Of a stretch of 44,437 nucleotides of DNA, positions 18,947 through 27,103 are shown one piece after another. Below the pieces are notes generated by a model. That model had not been told where the DNA came from and ran no database searches. It saw only the letters and a program-made list of their open reading frames with translations. Source of the DNA: Oscillospiraceae bacterium (lineage in GTDB: Bacteria; Bacillota; Clostridia; Oscillospirales; CAG-272); contig SVTR01000031.1 in assembly GCA_015063685.1 (NCBI GenBank), positions 1 to 44,437 on the forward strand. The letters run 5' to 3'. A program made the position numbers and the translations under genes. Numbering within the stretch: the stretch's first letter is position 1; every line of letters starts with the position of its first letter.

Positions 18947-19486
18947 ATGAACGATCAATTCGACCCCAATGCCTATAATCAGCAAGGCAACGGCGCTCAG
19001 AATCAGAGTGGCCAACAGAACAATCAAAACAACCAGGCAAATAACGGCCAGGCGTATCAGAATCAAGGGTACAACGGACAGCCCTACGGTCAACAGCCCT
19101 ATGGTCAGCAGCCTTACGGTCAGCAGCCTTATGGTCAGCAGCCTTATGGCCAGCAGCCTTACGGCCAACCCTATGGCCAGCATTACCGCCCCTTCGTTCA
19201 GCCCGCACACAATCTCGCCGTAGCATCCCTGGTGTGTGCTATCATCAGCCTTGTTTGCTGCGGATTTTTTACCGGTATCCCCGCCATCATCTGTGCGCTC
19301 AAGGCCAAGAAGCAGGGCAACACCGAAACCATTAATATGGTTGGTCTGATCATGGGTATTGTCGGCACTGTACTTTCTGTCATCTCCGTCATCTCCACTC
19401 TGGCAATGCTCCCCATGTACATGGAAATCTTCCAGGAAGCCTACGAAGAAGCATTGCGGGAAGCCATGTTTTTGTTCTTCCGCTGA
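18947..19486 (+). CDS. Q/N-rich DUF4190 small membrane protein
   Basis: 179 aa. Residues 1-45 are Asn/Gln-rich and residues 45-80 are tandem PYGQQ pentapeptides. Residues 88-155 form two hydrophobic segments joined by KAKKQGNTETIN, the DUF4190 pattern (small integral membrane proteins of unknown function). The C terminus is a short amphipathic segment. The low-complexity N terminus probably lies in the cytoplasm or on the cell surface and may mediate self-association; this is inference. The ATG at 18947 follows AAGGAGG, and the promoter lies inside the apparent longer frame. Monocistronic. Confidence 0.85.
   Translation: MNDQFDPNAYNQQGNGAQNQSGQQNNQNNQANNGQAYQNQGYNGQPYGQQPYGQQPYGQQPYGQQPYGQQPYGQPYGQHYRPFVQPAHNLAVASLVCAIISLVCCGFFTGIPAIICALKAKKQGNTETINMVGLIMGIVGTVLSVISVISTLAMLPMYMEIFQEAYEEALREAMFLFFR
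19079..19170 (+). repeat. 15-bp tandem repeats encoding PYGQQ
   Basis: About six copies of cagccytayggycag-type units inside the DUF4190 gene. Near-identity at the DNA level suggests copy number can change by slippage. Confidence 0.8.
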
Positions 19487-19513
19487 TTTCATCTATCCAA
19501 TTTAAAAATCAAT

Positions 19514-19546
19514 AAAACTCCGGGCAATGTGTCCGGAGTTTTTGAT
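19514..19546 (+). terminator. Terminator after the DUF4190 gene
   Basis: AAAACTCCGG (19514-19523) pairs with CCGGAGTTTT (19533-19542) over a 9-nt loop, followed by Ts. Confidence 0.85.
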
Positions 19547-19549
19547 AAC

Positions 19550-19580
19550 AAAACCCCGCCGAAAATTCGGCGGGGTTTTT
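19550..19580. terminator. Bidirectional terminator between DUF4190 gene and rhaA
   Basis: AAAACCCCGCCGAA and TTCGGCGGGGTTTTT form a near-perfect stem with T runs on both strands. It lies just beyond the rhaA stop on the minus strand. Confidence 0.88.
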
Positions 19581-19599
19581 ATACGGAGTATGTAGCAGA

Positions 19600-20856
19600 T
19601 TAAACTCTCTTGGAGAGAACTTCCTCTTCGTACTTCTCGATCTCGGAATACCAGTTGTTGCAGGGGCAGACGTTGTTTCTGACGCAGAACTCGGCCCAGA
19701 CGTCACCCAGAGGCATGAGCTTGTACTCCTCCTGGAGAGCGAACAGCTTGGAGTAGTTGCCGGCATCCTGCAGAGCCTTCAGATCCTCGTTGGGAGTCAG
19801 CAGGGCGTTGAGCAGAGCCTTCTGGACGTTACGCATACCGATGATCAGAGCGGAAACGCGGTTGATGGAGGCATCGAAATAGTCGGTGGACAGGAACACG
19901 CGATCCAGAGCGTCGCAACGGACGACCTCCTTCATCATCTCGCGGGTCTCATCGTCGAAGGCGACCACGTGGTCGGAGTCCCAACGGATGGGGCGAGTGA
20001 TGTGGAGAGCGATCTTGTCGGAGAAGCAAAGGAGAGCGGGGATCTTGTCGGAGACCACCTCGGTGGGATGGTAGTGACCGTTGTCCATCAGAGGAGTGAT
20101 GCCGCGGGAGATGGCGTAGCACAGGGAGAACTCGCCGGAGCCGACGGTGTAAGCCTCGACGCCGATACCGAAGACCTTGGACTCGACGGTGACGTATACC
20201 TTGGACTTATCATAGCCGCAAGCCAGGGCGCGGTCGATGGAGTCAGCGTAGCGAGCGCGGGGACCCATACGGTCAGCGGGGATGTCCTTGGTACCGTCGC
20301 CGGTCCAGATGTTCATAACGCAGGGGTAGCCGGTCTCGTCAGCGAAGTACTCGGAGATGCGGATACAAGCGATGGTGTGACGGACCCAGTAGTCACGAAC
20401 CTCCTTGTCGGGGTGGGACAGGGTCATGCCGTCCTTGGCCATGGGGTGAGAGAAGATGGTGGGGTTGAAGTCCAGACCGCAGCCGTGCTTCTTGGCAAGC
20501 TCCACCCACTTCTTGAAGTGGCGGGGCTCCAGCTTGTCGCGCTCGATGACCTCGCCGGGCTCGCCGATGGCGTAGTTGGCGTGGACATTGATCTTGTGAG
20601 TACCGGGGATCAGGGACAGGGCCTTGTCCAGGTCAGCGAAGACCTCCTCGGGGTTGCGGGCGATGCCGGGGTAGTTACCGGTGGTCTGGATACCGCCGGT
20701 CAGGGCACCCATGCCCTCGAAGCCGTGGACGTCGTCGGCCTGCCAGCAGTGCATGGAAATGCGGATGTTCTGGAGCTTGGCCAGAGCAGCCTCGGTGTCA
20801 ACACCGATCTTGGCGTACATTTCCTTAGCGGAGAGATAACGCTCGTTCTGATTCAT
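19600..20856 (-). CDS. rhaA: L-rhamnose isomerase
   Basis: Converts L-rhamnose to L-rhamnulose, the first step of rhamnose catabolism, in the cytosol. The sequence is RhaA-like throughout: ISMHCWQADDVHGFE near the N terminus, INVHANYA, LDFNPTIFSHP and NIWTGDGTKDIPADR. The metal-binding region includes VESKVFGIG, DNGHYHPTE and RWDSDHV. 418 aa, full length. AGGAGG lies before the ATG. It is monocistronic here; no rhamnulokinase, aldolase or rhamnose transporter is in the window, so the rest of the pathway must be elsewhere or differently arranged. Confidence 0.96.
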   Translation of the reverse strand: MNQNERYLSAKEMYAKIGVDTEAALAKLQNIRISMHCWQADDVHGFEGMGALTGGIQTTGNYPGIARNPEEVFADLDKALSLIPGTHKINVHANYAIGEPGEVIERDKLEPRHFKKWVELAKKHGCGLDFNPTIFSHPMAKDGMTLSHPDKEVRDYWVRHTIACIRISEYFADETGYPCVMNIWTGDGTKDIPADRMGPRARYADSIDRALACGYDKSKVYVTVESKVFGIGVEAYTVGSGEFSLCYAISRGITPLMDNGHYHPTEVVSDKIPALLCFSDKIALHITRPIRWDSDHVVAFDDETREMMKEVVRCDALDRVFLSTDYFDASINRVSALIIGMRNVQKALLNALLTPNEDLKALQDAGNYSKLFALQEEYKLMPLGDVWAEFCVRNNVCPCNNWYSEIEKYEEEVLSKRV

Positions 20857-20930
20857 AATGAGAACCTCCTAAAATTTATACAAATAATATTTGACGAAAC
20901 TTTGTCGCAGTCAAGTCTGCATACAGTATT

Positions 20931-20959
20931 ATTATAACTTATTTTCTTTGTTTTGGCAA
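20931..20959 (-). promoter_or_regulatory. Promoter of rhaA, with possible downstream operator
   Basis: On the minus strand TTGCCA (20959-20954), 17 bp and TATAAT (20936-20931). Between the -10 and the gene, TTGAC and GTCAA (20890-20914) face each other 14 bases apart and could be an operator. That part is weak. Confidence 0.75.
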
Positions 20960-21021
20960 TAGGTTTTGGAAAAATATTTTGAAATTGGAATGTTTTTTTA
21001 TTAGTTCACATGGTCGGGAAT

Positions 21022-21321
21022 TAAATTGTTGTTTAGCTTCGCTAAACAACAAAGTGATGAGCTTGCAGAGCAAGCGTTATGTTCGCCTGCGGCGAGTGAT
21101 GAGTGACCTTCGGTCACGTGATGCTTGCCTGCGGCAAGTGAAGGAAGAAACACTTCGTGTTTCAATTTAAAAGTCGAATGGACAAATCCGCAGGATTTGA
21201 ACCTCAACTCGTCCGCAGGACGAACATCATTTGCCGCAGGCAATCATCACGCTCGCTTGGCGAGCTCATCACTTGCCGCAGGCATACATCACGTTGTTTA
21301 GCTCCGCTAAACAACAATTTA
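21022..21321. repeat. Element E3: 300-bp array of small hairpins with inverted ends
   Basis: Begins TAAATTGTTGTTTAGC and ends GCTAAACAACAATTTA. Inside are about a dozen short hairpins with 3-nt loops, for example GTGACC-ttc-GGTCAC, CTTGCC-tgc-GGCAAG, AAATCC-gca-GGATTT, CGTCC-gca-GGACG and TTGCC-gca-GGCAA. Many are separated by GTGATG on the left and CATCAC on the right. Left loops are mainly tgc/ttc and right loops mainly gca, so the whole element is also one large imperfect inverted repeat. No gene seen. Confidence 0.85.
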
Positions 21322-21424
21322 TCTGCCTAACTTCCCCTCGCGGGATGTTCGTGGCACGGGATGTACTCCCCCGAACATTGGCCGCGGCACGGCCGCTCCC
21401 TCCGCAGGTGGTAAACAACAATTG
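21322..21424 (-). repeat. U-type repeat unit next to E3
   Basis: Holds CTGCCTAACTTCCCCTCGCG, TACTCCCCCGAACATTGGCC and GCGGCACGGCCGC, then CTCCGCAGGTGGTAAACAAC up to the end motif at 21424. A longer variant (103 bp) of the unit seen at 9853 and 26744-27099. Confidence 0.75.
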
Positions 21425-21444
21425 ATTACCGTAACGAAGACATA

Positions 21445-21483
21445 AAAATTTGGCGTGATACTTTGTCAAAGCATCACGCCAAA
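21445..21483 (-). terminator. Terminator of the yqfC-to-cotH cluster
   Basis: TTTGGCGTGAT (21449-21459) pairs with ATCACGCCAAA (21473-21483) over a 13-nt loop. On the minus strand it is followed by TTTTTATG. Twenty bases after the CotH gene stop. Confidence 0.88.
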
Positions 21484-21502
21484 TCCACGCACATATTTCT
21501 GA

Positions 21503-24187
21503 TTATGTATGAATACCCTCCGTCCCCCAAAGCCTCAGCGCTCGGGTTCTGTACGCACTGTAGCTTTCCTCGTTGAGCCCCGCCCAACTCATGAGCTGGG
21601 CCTTGGCATACGCGGGGCGTCTCTGCACGAAGTCCTCGATGACGCCAATGTAGTGATCCCACAGCTCGTAGCTTGTGAGAGAGCCATCGGTAGCGCGCCA
21701 GCGGTCAAGCTGGTACTGCATCTGCGGACGGATGGGGGTCATCATATCCTCCAGCTCCGAGAGCATCCATTGGGGCTCAAAGTAAAACTCCAGACACCAG
21801 ATGAAACGGGCAATAAACTGATCTCTGAACGACTGATTGCCGCAGAGACGGTTGAAGAGAGATCCCATGACCGACACGTCGTTGATAACGCCGAACAGGT
21901 CGGTGTCCACCGAGGAATTCAGTCCCACGCCGTGATCGGTGTCCACGATGCAGAAATGCCACTTGGTATCCATAAGATCGGGGTCGGTGTTACGCCAAAC
22001 CTTGATGTTGTTACTCGGCCAGTCCGAGCAGCAAAGGTAGATCTGTGCGCAGAAAAAGTCAATGAGGCCGTCGATATCTACCCGATCTGCCACATACTGA
22101 TAATTTTCAGGGATAGAGAGGTCGTTGGTACGGCAGAATTGGATGAGATCCATAAAGACCTTCGCCTCAGCAGGATCACCGTAGGCGGTAACGTAGTCCA
22201 CGTTCCAACCGTAGACCAGGGGGTGCGGGCACTCCAGCATGGTGAAGTCCTCCTCGGGAATGCCGTATTTCCCTTCAAAGTACTTGGTATCCAAACGGTC
22301 GCGGGTATTGTAGATGCCCCAGAATTCACCGTTGACGTAAACCATCACCGAATTGGAGGCCATAATATCAGCGCCGAGGAAGCGATCCACCCGCTGAATG
22401 TAGGCGTCTCCGAAATGGGACCGGGAGATGGTCGAGCCGCTCATATCACCGCCGCCGTTGCGGAGTAGCAGGTGGCGATACCAGGTGATACGCTCACCGT
22501 CGGGGGTCGTGGCGGCGTAATCACCAAACAGGTCATAGCTCATAGTCGCCAGATTTTCCCCCATATCCTCCTCCCCTTCAATGGTGTTCTTGAAGAGAAT
22601 ACGGAAGGATTTCTGAGTCATGCCCAAGGAACCCTTGCCGTTCATGGCGATCTCAGACCATCCTGCGTACACACGGCCGTCGGTGGCGTTGGCCACATCC
22701 TTGGACGTAAAGAATTCGATATAGGCCGCCACCTTGTCCCGCTCCTCGGTGGTGCCGCCGTTGGCGTTGTTATAGATGCCCTTCCGCCCGATAAAATCCT
22801 CCGGATCAAGAGTGACGCTGACCATATCAAGGGTCACGTCATCAAACATACGGCCAACAAAATAGGTTTGTGTAGTCAAGGGTGTCGTCGAGCCGTCGGC
22901 ATCGCAAATCCCGTAGGCCTTGACGACCCATGCCCCCGGGAACATAGCGGTATTGGGGTAGTAAGGTTTTCCCATGGCATCACCGCAGGCCTTGATCAGA
23001 GGCCCCCACACAAGACGCGAAGTATCGGTAAGCACAAGGGGCTCGGTATAAACCCCGGCGTCTGCCTCTCTGGGATCCTCACCGTTGACCGTATAGTAAA
23101 CGGTATAGCCATCGGGTGCCGACAGAGTGAGGGTCTGCTGTTCCGTATAGATGCCGCCGCTGATCGAGAAAACCACCTCCGCGCGGACAGGGCTGACCGC
23201 AAGATTTACGTCTCCCTGCGAGGTCTTGGGGCGGATCTGCTCCAGCACCGATTTGGATGCCTCGTTGAGATCCATCCGCTGATAATCCACCTTGTGGGTA
23301 GCGGCTTTCTTTCGTATCAAGCGGTCAGGCTGGGGGTTGCCTGCATAATGGTAAGTATCCGCCGCGTCGGCAGACACCGAGGAAACGTAGGTAAACACGC
23401 CCTCCAGCTCTGCCATGGGCGCGTCACTATCCGGCACCAGTCCCATGGGAGCTACAGCCAAGCGGAAGCCATACTCATCGGGGCGAAGGGACATAGCGGC
23501 GTCATAATTTTCCAAAGAAAAGACCGTTGCAAATTCACCGATGGCAGGCGCTCCCTTGATGAGAAAATAGCCGCCTGCGGGAATCACTTGGCCACGAAGG
23601 AAGGGATAGGCCGTATAATCGCCGTTTTTACCGGCAAGATACAGAGCCGCCCCCGCCAAGGAAATATCTCGGTCGGTATTGTTGTAAAGCTCTACGAAGG
23701 AAGCCTCGCAAAGCGCCTTGTTGGGCATGCGTCCCGCAGAATACACCGACGTGATAACGAGCCCTCCATAATCCGCCTCCGGGTCAAGCTCATCAGCCGT
23801 CGGCACATCCTCGATGGAAGTCACGGGCTCGGAACCTTCGGGAGAAAGCGTCGGCAGATCAGGAATAGATGTTTCATCTTCGGGTATTTGTGTAGCAGCT
23901 CCCTCGGTCAGAGCCCCTGCTTCGGGTGCTCCTGTTGTCTCGGTCATGGTTTCCTCAGGTTCTGGTATGGAGGAATTCGTCACTACAGGCTCCGACGGTT
24001 GGCTTGCTTCGTCTGTTCCATCCTCATTTACGCTTTCAGCACACGTCATCGCTTCCCCGCCGGAAAGCGGTTCGGTTTCCGCAAGGGCTCCGTCACCGCC
24101 ACAGGCAACAAGGAAAAGAGCCGTCAACATCACGGCCCAAAAGCAAAGAATGCATATTCTTACTTGCGCAGCGCGGGCTTTCGTCAT
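21503..24187 (-). CDS. CotH kinase-family lipoprotein with lamin-tail and chitobiase-type domains
   Basis: 894-aa surface lipoprotein. The signal peptide ends in LFLVAC (Cys29), then comes an acidic Ser/Thr/Glu/Pro linker to about residue 140. A lamin-tail domain follows (LVITSVYSAG, FVELYNNTDRDISLAG, GYFLIKG), then a chitobiase/hexosaminidase C-terminal-like beta domain (GYTVYYTVNGEDP). The CotH kinase domain spans about residues 460-840 (KSFRILFK, RNGGGD, VYVNGEFWGIYNTRDRLD, HFCIVDTDHGVG). CotH proteins in Bacillus are secretory-type protein kinases for spore coat proteins; in gut Clostridia similar large lipoproteins are common and uncharacterised. Its ATG overlaps the recO stop (ATGA), so it is translationally coupled to recO. 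Confidence 0.87.
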   Translation of the reverse strand: MTKARAAQVRICILCFWAVMLTALFLVACGGDGALAETEPLSGGEAMTCAESVNEDGTDEASQPSEPVVTNSSIPEPEETMTETTGAPEAGALTEGAATQIPEDETSIPDLPTLSPEGSEPVTSIEDVPTADELDPEADYGGLVITSVYSAGRMPNKALCEASFVELYNNTDRDISLAGAALYLAGKNGDYTAYPFLRGQVIPAGGYFLIKGAPAIGEFATVFSLENYDAAMSLRPDEYGFRLAVAPMGLVPDSDAPMAELEGVFTYVSSVSADAADTYHYAGNPQPDRLIRKKAATHKVDYQRMDLNEASKSVLEQIRPKTSQGDVNLAVSPVRAEVVFSISGGIYTEQQTLTLSAPDGYTVYYTVNGEDPREADAGVYTEPLVLTDTSRLVWGPLIKACGDAMGKPYYPNTAMFPGAWVVKAYGICDADGSTTPLTTQTYFVGRMFDDVTLDMVSVTLDPEDFIGRKGIYNNANGGTTEERDKVAAYIEFFTSKDVANATDGRVYAGWSEIAMNGKGSLGMTQKSFRILFKNTIEGEEDMGENLATMSYDLFGDYAATTPDGERITWYRHLLLRNGGGDMSGSTISRSHFGDAYIQRVDRFLGADIMASNSVMVYVNGEFWGIYNTRDRLDTKYFEGKYGIPEEDFTMLECPHPLVYGWNVDYVTAYGDPAEAKVFMDLIQFCRTNDLSIPENYQYVADRVDIDGLIDFFCAQIYLCCSDWPSNNIKVWRNTDPDLMDTKWHFCIVDTDHGVGLNSSVDTDLFGVINDVSVMGSLFNRLCGNQSFRDQFIARFIWCLEFYFEPQWMLSELEDMMTPIRPQMQYQLDRWRATDGSLTSYELWDHYIGVIEDFVQRRPAYAKAQLMSWAGLNEESYSAYRTRALRLWGTEGIHT

Positions 24188-25002
24188 TTGTTTTCTCCTT
24201 GAGGCAGACTTTCTTCTATAGAATGATAAAAATCCAACGTGTCGAAGCCCCGCTCCAATTGATGGAGCAGGTAGGTCTCGGCCACTCTTGAAAAGAACAT
24301 CTCCTCTTCTTTGTCCGCCAGGACAAAGGAAAAGATCTTTTTGGCAGGCGCGGAAACCGCATAGCGGACAGCCGCCAGGGTGGAGGCCGTCATGGGGCAG
24401 ATGATCCGGCGTTCTCCCAGCTCTGCCGCATCCAGCTCACTGCGTTGACGATTAAAGGCTGTTTGGCAATCAGCGCAGATAATACCGCCGTTCATGATAT
24501 CAAAATATGATTGCTCGGGATGGGACGCTCCGCAAACCGAGCACCCCTCAAGACTGGGCATATAGCCCTCCATGGCCAGGGCCCGAAGCTCGAATACGCC
24601 TTTGACAATGGCATGAGCGTAAGTGCCGGCACTGAGGGCGTACAGGGTATTGAGCAGCATCCGCAAAAGGGGCTCGGCGCGCTCTCCCTCCCCCGTCAGC
24701 TCCGAGGTTACGTCGCACAGATAGGTGGCCAAAGCCATGGCCGTAAGATCGCTTGTCAAGGTATAAAAGCTATGGAGCACAGAGCCGCCGCGAAGCCAGT
24801 ACATGTCTCCATTTTTATGGTACAGCTCATAATTGCCGTAGGTAAAGAGTTGAGTAATGGCGGCATGGGGATTCTTTTTGGATTGGCCGCCCTTGACCAT
24901 CACAGAGAGCCGCCCATGCTCGGGAGTCACAAGATGTACAACTCTGTCGTGGTCGCCCACGGGATATGATCGGGTAATCAGCCCGTCGGTGGTAATGAGC
25001 AT
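24184..25002 (-). CDS. recO: DNA repair protein RecO
   Basis: Recombination mediator that helps load RecA at single-strand gaps with RecF/RecR. The N-terminal OB fold (TTDGLITRSYPVGDHDRVVHLVTPEHGRLSVMVKGG) is followed by helices. A zinc-binding knuckle contains CSVCG and, 18 residues on, CADC (about residues 154-180). 272 aa, normal length. AAAGGAG precedes the ATG. It lies directly downstream of era, a conserved Firmicutes arrangement. Confidence 0.93.
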   Translation of the reverse strand: MLITTDGLITRSYPVGDHDRVVHLVTPEHGRLSVMVKGGQSKKNPHAAITQLFTYGNYELYHKNGDMYWLRGGSVLHSFYTLTSDLTAMALATYLCDVTSELTGEGERAEPLLRMLLNTLYALSAGTYAHAIVKGVFELRALAMEGYMPSLEGCSVCGASHPEQSYFDIMNGGIICADCQTAFNRQRSELDAAELGERRIICPMTASTLAAVRYAVSAPAKKIFSFVLADKEEEMFFSRVAETYLLHQLERGFDTLDFYHSIEESLPQGENK

Positions 25003-25024
25003 GGCGGTCTCCTTTCTCTTGAAA

Positions 25025-25079
25025 TTTGTGGAAAACTTCTTGAAAGCAGTATTTCACACCCTCCAAGAACTTTTAACAG
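25025..25079. repeat. Diverged copy of the 16626 hairpin repeat, between recO and era
   Basis: GAAAACTTCTTGAAAGCAG and CACCCTCCAAGAACTTTTAAC align with the repeat at 16626-16680. The stem is weaker. Present within the era-recO transcript. Confidence 0.5.
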
Positions 25080-25090
25080 GAAAATACTTT

Positions 25091-25981
25091 TTATTCGTCC
25101 TTATAGCCGAAGTTGGAGACGGCGGCGGTGGAATCCCGCCAGTTTTCCTTCACCTTCACCCAAAGATCCAGGAACACCTTGGTACCCAGGAGCTTTTCCA
25201 GGTCTTGTCTTGCGTAGGTGCCGATGCGCTTGAGAGACTCGCCTCCCTTGCCCACGATGATGCCCTTATGGGAGGCCTTTTCGCAGTAGATCTCGGCGCG
25301 GATGGTGACCATGCCCGTGTGCTTGTCCTCCTTGAAGGTCTCGATGACCACGGCCACGCCGTGGGGGATCTCGCGGTTGGTGGTGCGAAGCACCTTTTCA
25401 CGGACGATCTCAGCGGCCATCTGACGCTCGGGCTGGTCGGTGGCGATGTCCTCGGGGAAGAACCAGGGGGACTCGTGGAGGTAGGGACGGCACTCGTCCA
25501 GCACCGCCTGAACCCCCTGCCCCTTGGGTGCGGAGATGGGCACGATGGCATTGAACTCGTGCTTGGCATTGTATTTCATGATGGCCTCGGCCACCTGGGT
25601 CGCGTTGTAGAGGTCGGTCTTGCTGAGGGCGAGGATACAAGGCACACCCGTGCGCTTGACGTAGTTCATAACATTCTCCTCCACCTCGGCGATGTCCTTG
25701 CCCGTATCGGCCACCAGAATAACGGCGTCAGCCTCCTGCATGGAAGCGTTGGCTGTTTTGACCATAAAATCTCCCAAAGAATTCTGAGGGCGGAAGATAC
25801 CCGGGGTATCCAGGAAAACGAACTGATCGTCCCCCTCGGTGAAAATGCCCGTGATACGGTTACGGGTGGTCTGAGGCTTGGAGGAGACAATGGCGATCTT
25901 CTCCCCAAGGATGGCATTCAGAAGTGTGGACTTACCCACGTTGGGGCGCCCCACAATGGCAATAAAAGCTGTTTTTTTCAT
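25091..25981 (-). CDS. era: GTPase Era
   Basis: Essential GTPase that binds 16S rRNA near its 3' end and assists 30S subunit assembly. The G1 motif is GRPNVGKST, G3 is LDTPG, and G4 reads SKTD instead of the usual NKxD; G5 is ISAPKGQG. The C-terminal KH domain has KGIIVGKGGESLKRIGTYARQDLE. 296 aa, full length. AAGGAAAG precedes the ATG. More than 1.1 kb of repeats separates it from the upstream gene of the cluster. Confidence 0.95.
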   Translation of the reverse strand: MKKTAFIAIVGRPNVGKSTLLNAILGEKIAIVSSKPQTTRNRITGIFTEGDDQFVFLDTPGIFRPQNSLGDFMVKTANASMQEADAVILVADTGKDIAEVEENVMNYVKRTGVPCILALSKTDLYNATQVAEAIMKYNAKHEFNAIVPISAPKGQGVQAVLDECRPYLHESPWFFPEDIATDQPERQMAAEIVREKVLRTTNREIPHGVAVVIETFKEDKHTGMVTIRAEIYCEKASHKGIIVGKGGESLKRIGTYARQDLEKLLGTKVFLDLWVKVKENWRDSTAAVSNFGYKDE

Positions 25982-26025
25982 GTGATCTTTCCTTGAATGT
26001 TATTTTGTAATTAATATTTGGAATG

Positions 26026-26115
26026 CAAATTGTTGTTTGCCGGCCGTGCCGGCTGCCATTGCTCGGGGTAGTGCATCCTATGCGTACCACATACCGCGAT
26101 GAGCAGTTGGTCAGT
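26026..26115 (+). repeat. U-type repeat unit upstream of era
   Basis: Begins CAAATTGTTGTTTGC, a CCGGCCGTGCCGGC hairpin, then GCTCGGGGTAGTGCATCCTA, TGCGTACCACATACCGCGAT and GAGCAGTTGG. Plus orientation, opposite to the copies on the far side of E4. Confidence 0.85.
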
Positions 26116-26743
26116 TAAATTGTTGTTTAGCATTCTTTCCACTTTTCTGCCCACGGCGGCAGAAAAGTTCCAAAAGAGCGCCGCTTAGTGCAGAACCTAC
26201 GGTTCTCCCTAAGAACCTAACTCCCTCGTGACGCACGCCGCTCCCCGAAGGGGAGTGGAGCGGCTATCGCGTGTACTGTGTCAGCCAACGCCGATAGCCC
26301 GCCTCCGCGGCGGAGCGCCTTGAGGCTCATACCGTGCCGTTCAGAAAGCGTTAGTGAGTTTGAAGAAATTCAATATTGAAAAATAGTATCGAATCCATAG
26401 TTCTCACGGCGATAGGAGATTTTTTGATTAAAAAACAACATTATTTGTCCATTCGCCATCAGAACTATAGCTTCGCTATATGATCCTGAACCTCCCGCTG
26501 TTCGGCCAACAGAAACATGTCAATTGGCTTTTCGATGAGCCCCGAGGCGCTCCGCCGTGGGGGCGGGTATTCGCTGGTGACTGAAAAGAAATACGCAATA
26601 GCAGACCACCTCTGTGGTCTGCGTGCGTCACGAGGGAGTTGGGTTCTTAGGGAGAACCGTAGGTTCTGCACTAAGCGGCGTTCTTTTGGAACTTTTCTGC
26701 CGCCGTGGGCAGAAAAGTGGAAAGAATGCTAAACAACAATTTA
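26116..26743. repeat. Element E4: 628-bp foldback element with 123-bp terminal inverted repeats
   Basis: Left arm 26116-26238 and right arm 26621-26743 are reverse complements over 123 bp with two mismatches. The ends are TAAATTGTTGTTTAGCATTC and its complement. Each arm contains further small dyads (ACTTTTCTGCC/GGCAGAAAAGT, AGAACC/GGTTCT). Weaker inverted similarity continues inward (CGGCGGAGCGCCTTGAGGCT facing AGCCCCGAGGCGCTCCGCCG). The 380-bp centre is AT-rich in its middle and shows no convincing gene. No transposase, so it is non-autonomous if mobile. Confidence 0.9.
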
Positions 26744-27099
26744 CCTGCCTAACTGCCCATCGCGGCATGCGGTTCGCATGAGTTGAACATCCCCGAGCAT
26801 TGGCCGCGGGCACTGCCCGCTAAACAACAATTTATCTGTCCAACTGCCCATCGCGGTATGTGGTACGCATAGGATGCACTACCCCGAACCAAAGCCCCAC
26901 CGCAGGTGGTAAACAACAATTTACCGTTGTACTTCCCATCGCGTGATACAGTAGGCAAAGGATTCACACCCCCGAGCCAAAGCCCCACCGCAGGTGGCAA
27001 ACAACAATTTACCGTTGTACTTCCCATCGCGTGATGCAGTAGGCAAAGGATTCACACCCCCGAGTCAAAGCCCCACCGCAGGTGGTAAGCAACAATTTT
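26744..27099 (-). repeat. Tandem array of four U-type units (88-91 bp each)
   Basis: The motif (C/T)AAACAACAATTT recurs at 26729, 26820, 26910, 26998 and 27086, giving spacings of 91, 90, 88 and 88 bases. Units share CCCATCGCG, a GCAxAGGATxCAC-like block, CCCCGAGC and a terminal hairpin. That hairpin is GCGGGCACTGCCCGC in the unit ending near 26834 and CCACCGCAGGTGG in the next three. The last two units are nearly identical, suggesting recent duplication. Confidence 0.9.
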
Positions 27100-27103
27100 C
27101 GTT

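Noticed and set aside
18969..19223. Repeats in the DUF4190 gene considered as a CRISPR array
   Set aside because: The units are 15 bp, contiguous and in frame, encoding PYGQQ; there are no spacers.
26465..26813. Small frames inside element E4
   Set aside because: They fall in inverted-repeat arms, lack start signals and would have to be coded by structured repeat DNA.
26744..27099. U-unit array considered as a CRISPR array
   Set aside because: The 88-91 bp units are conserved over most of their length, so there are no unique spacers, and no cas genes are nearby.
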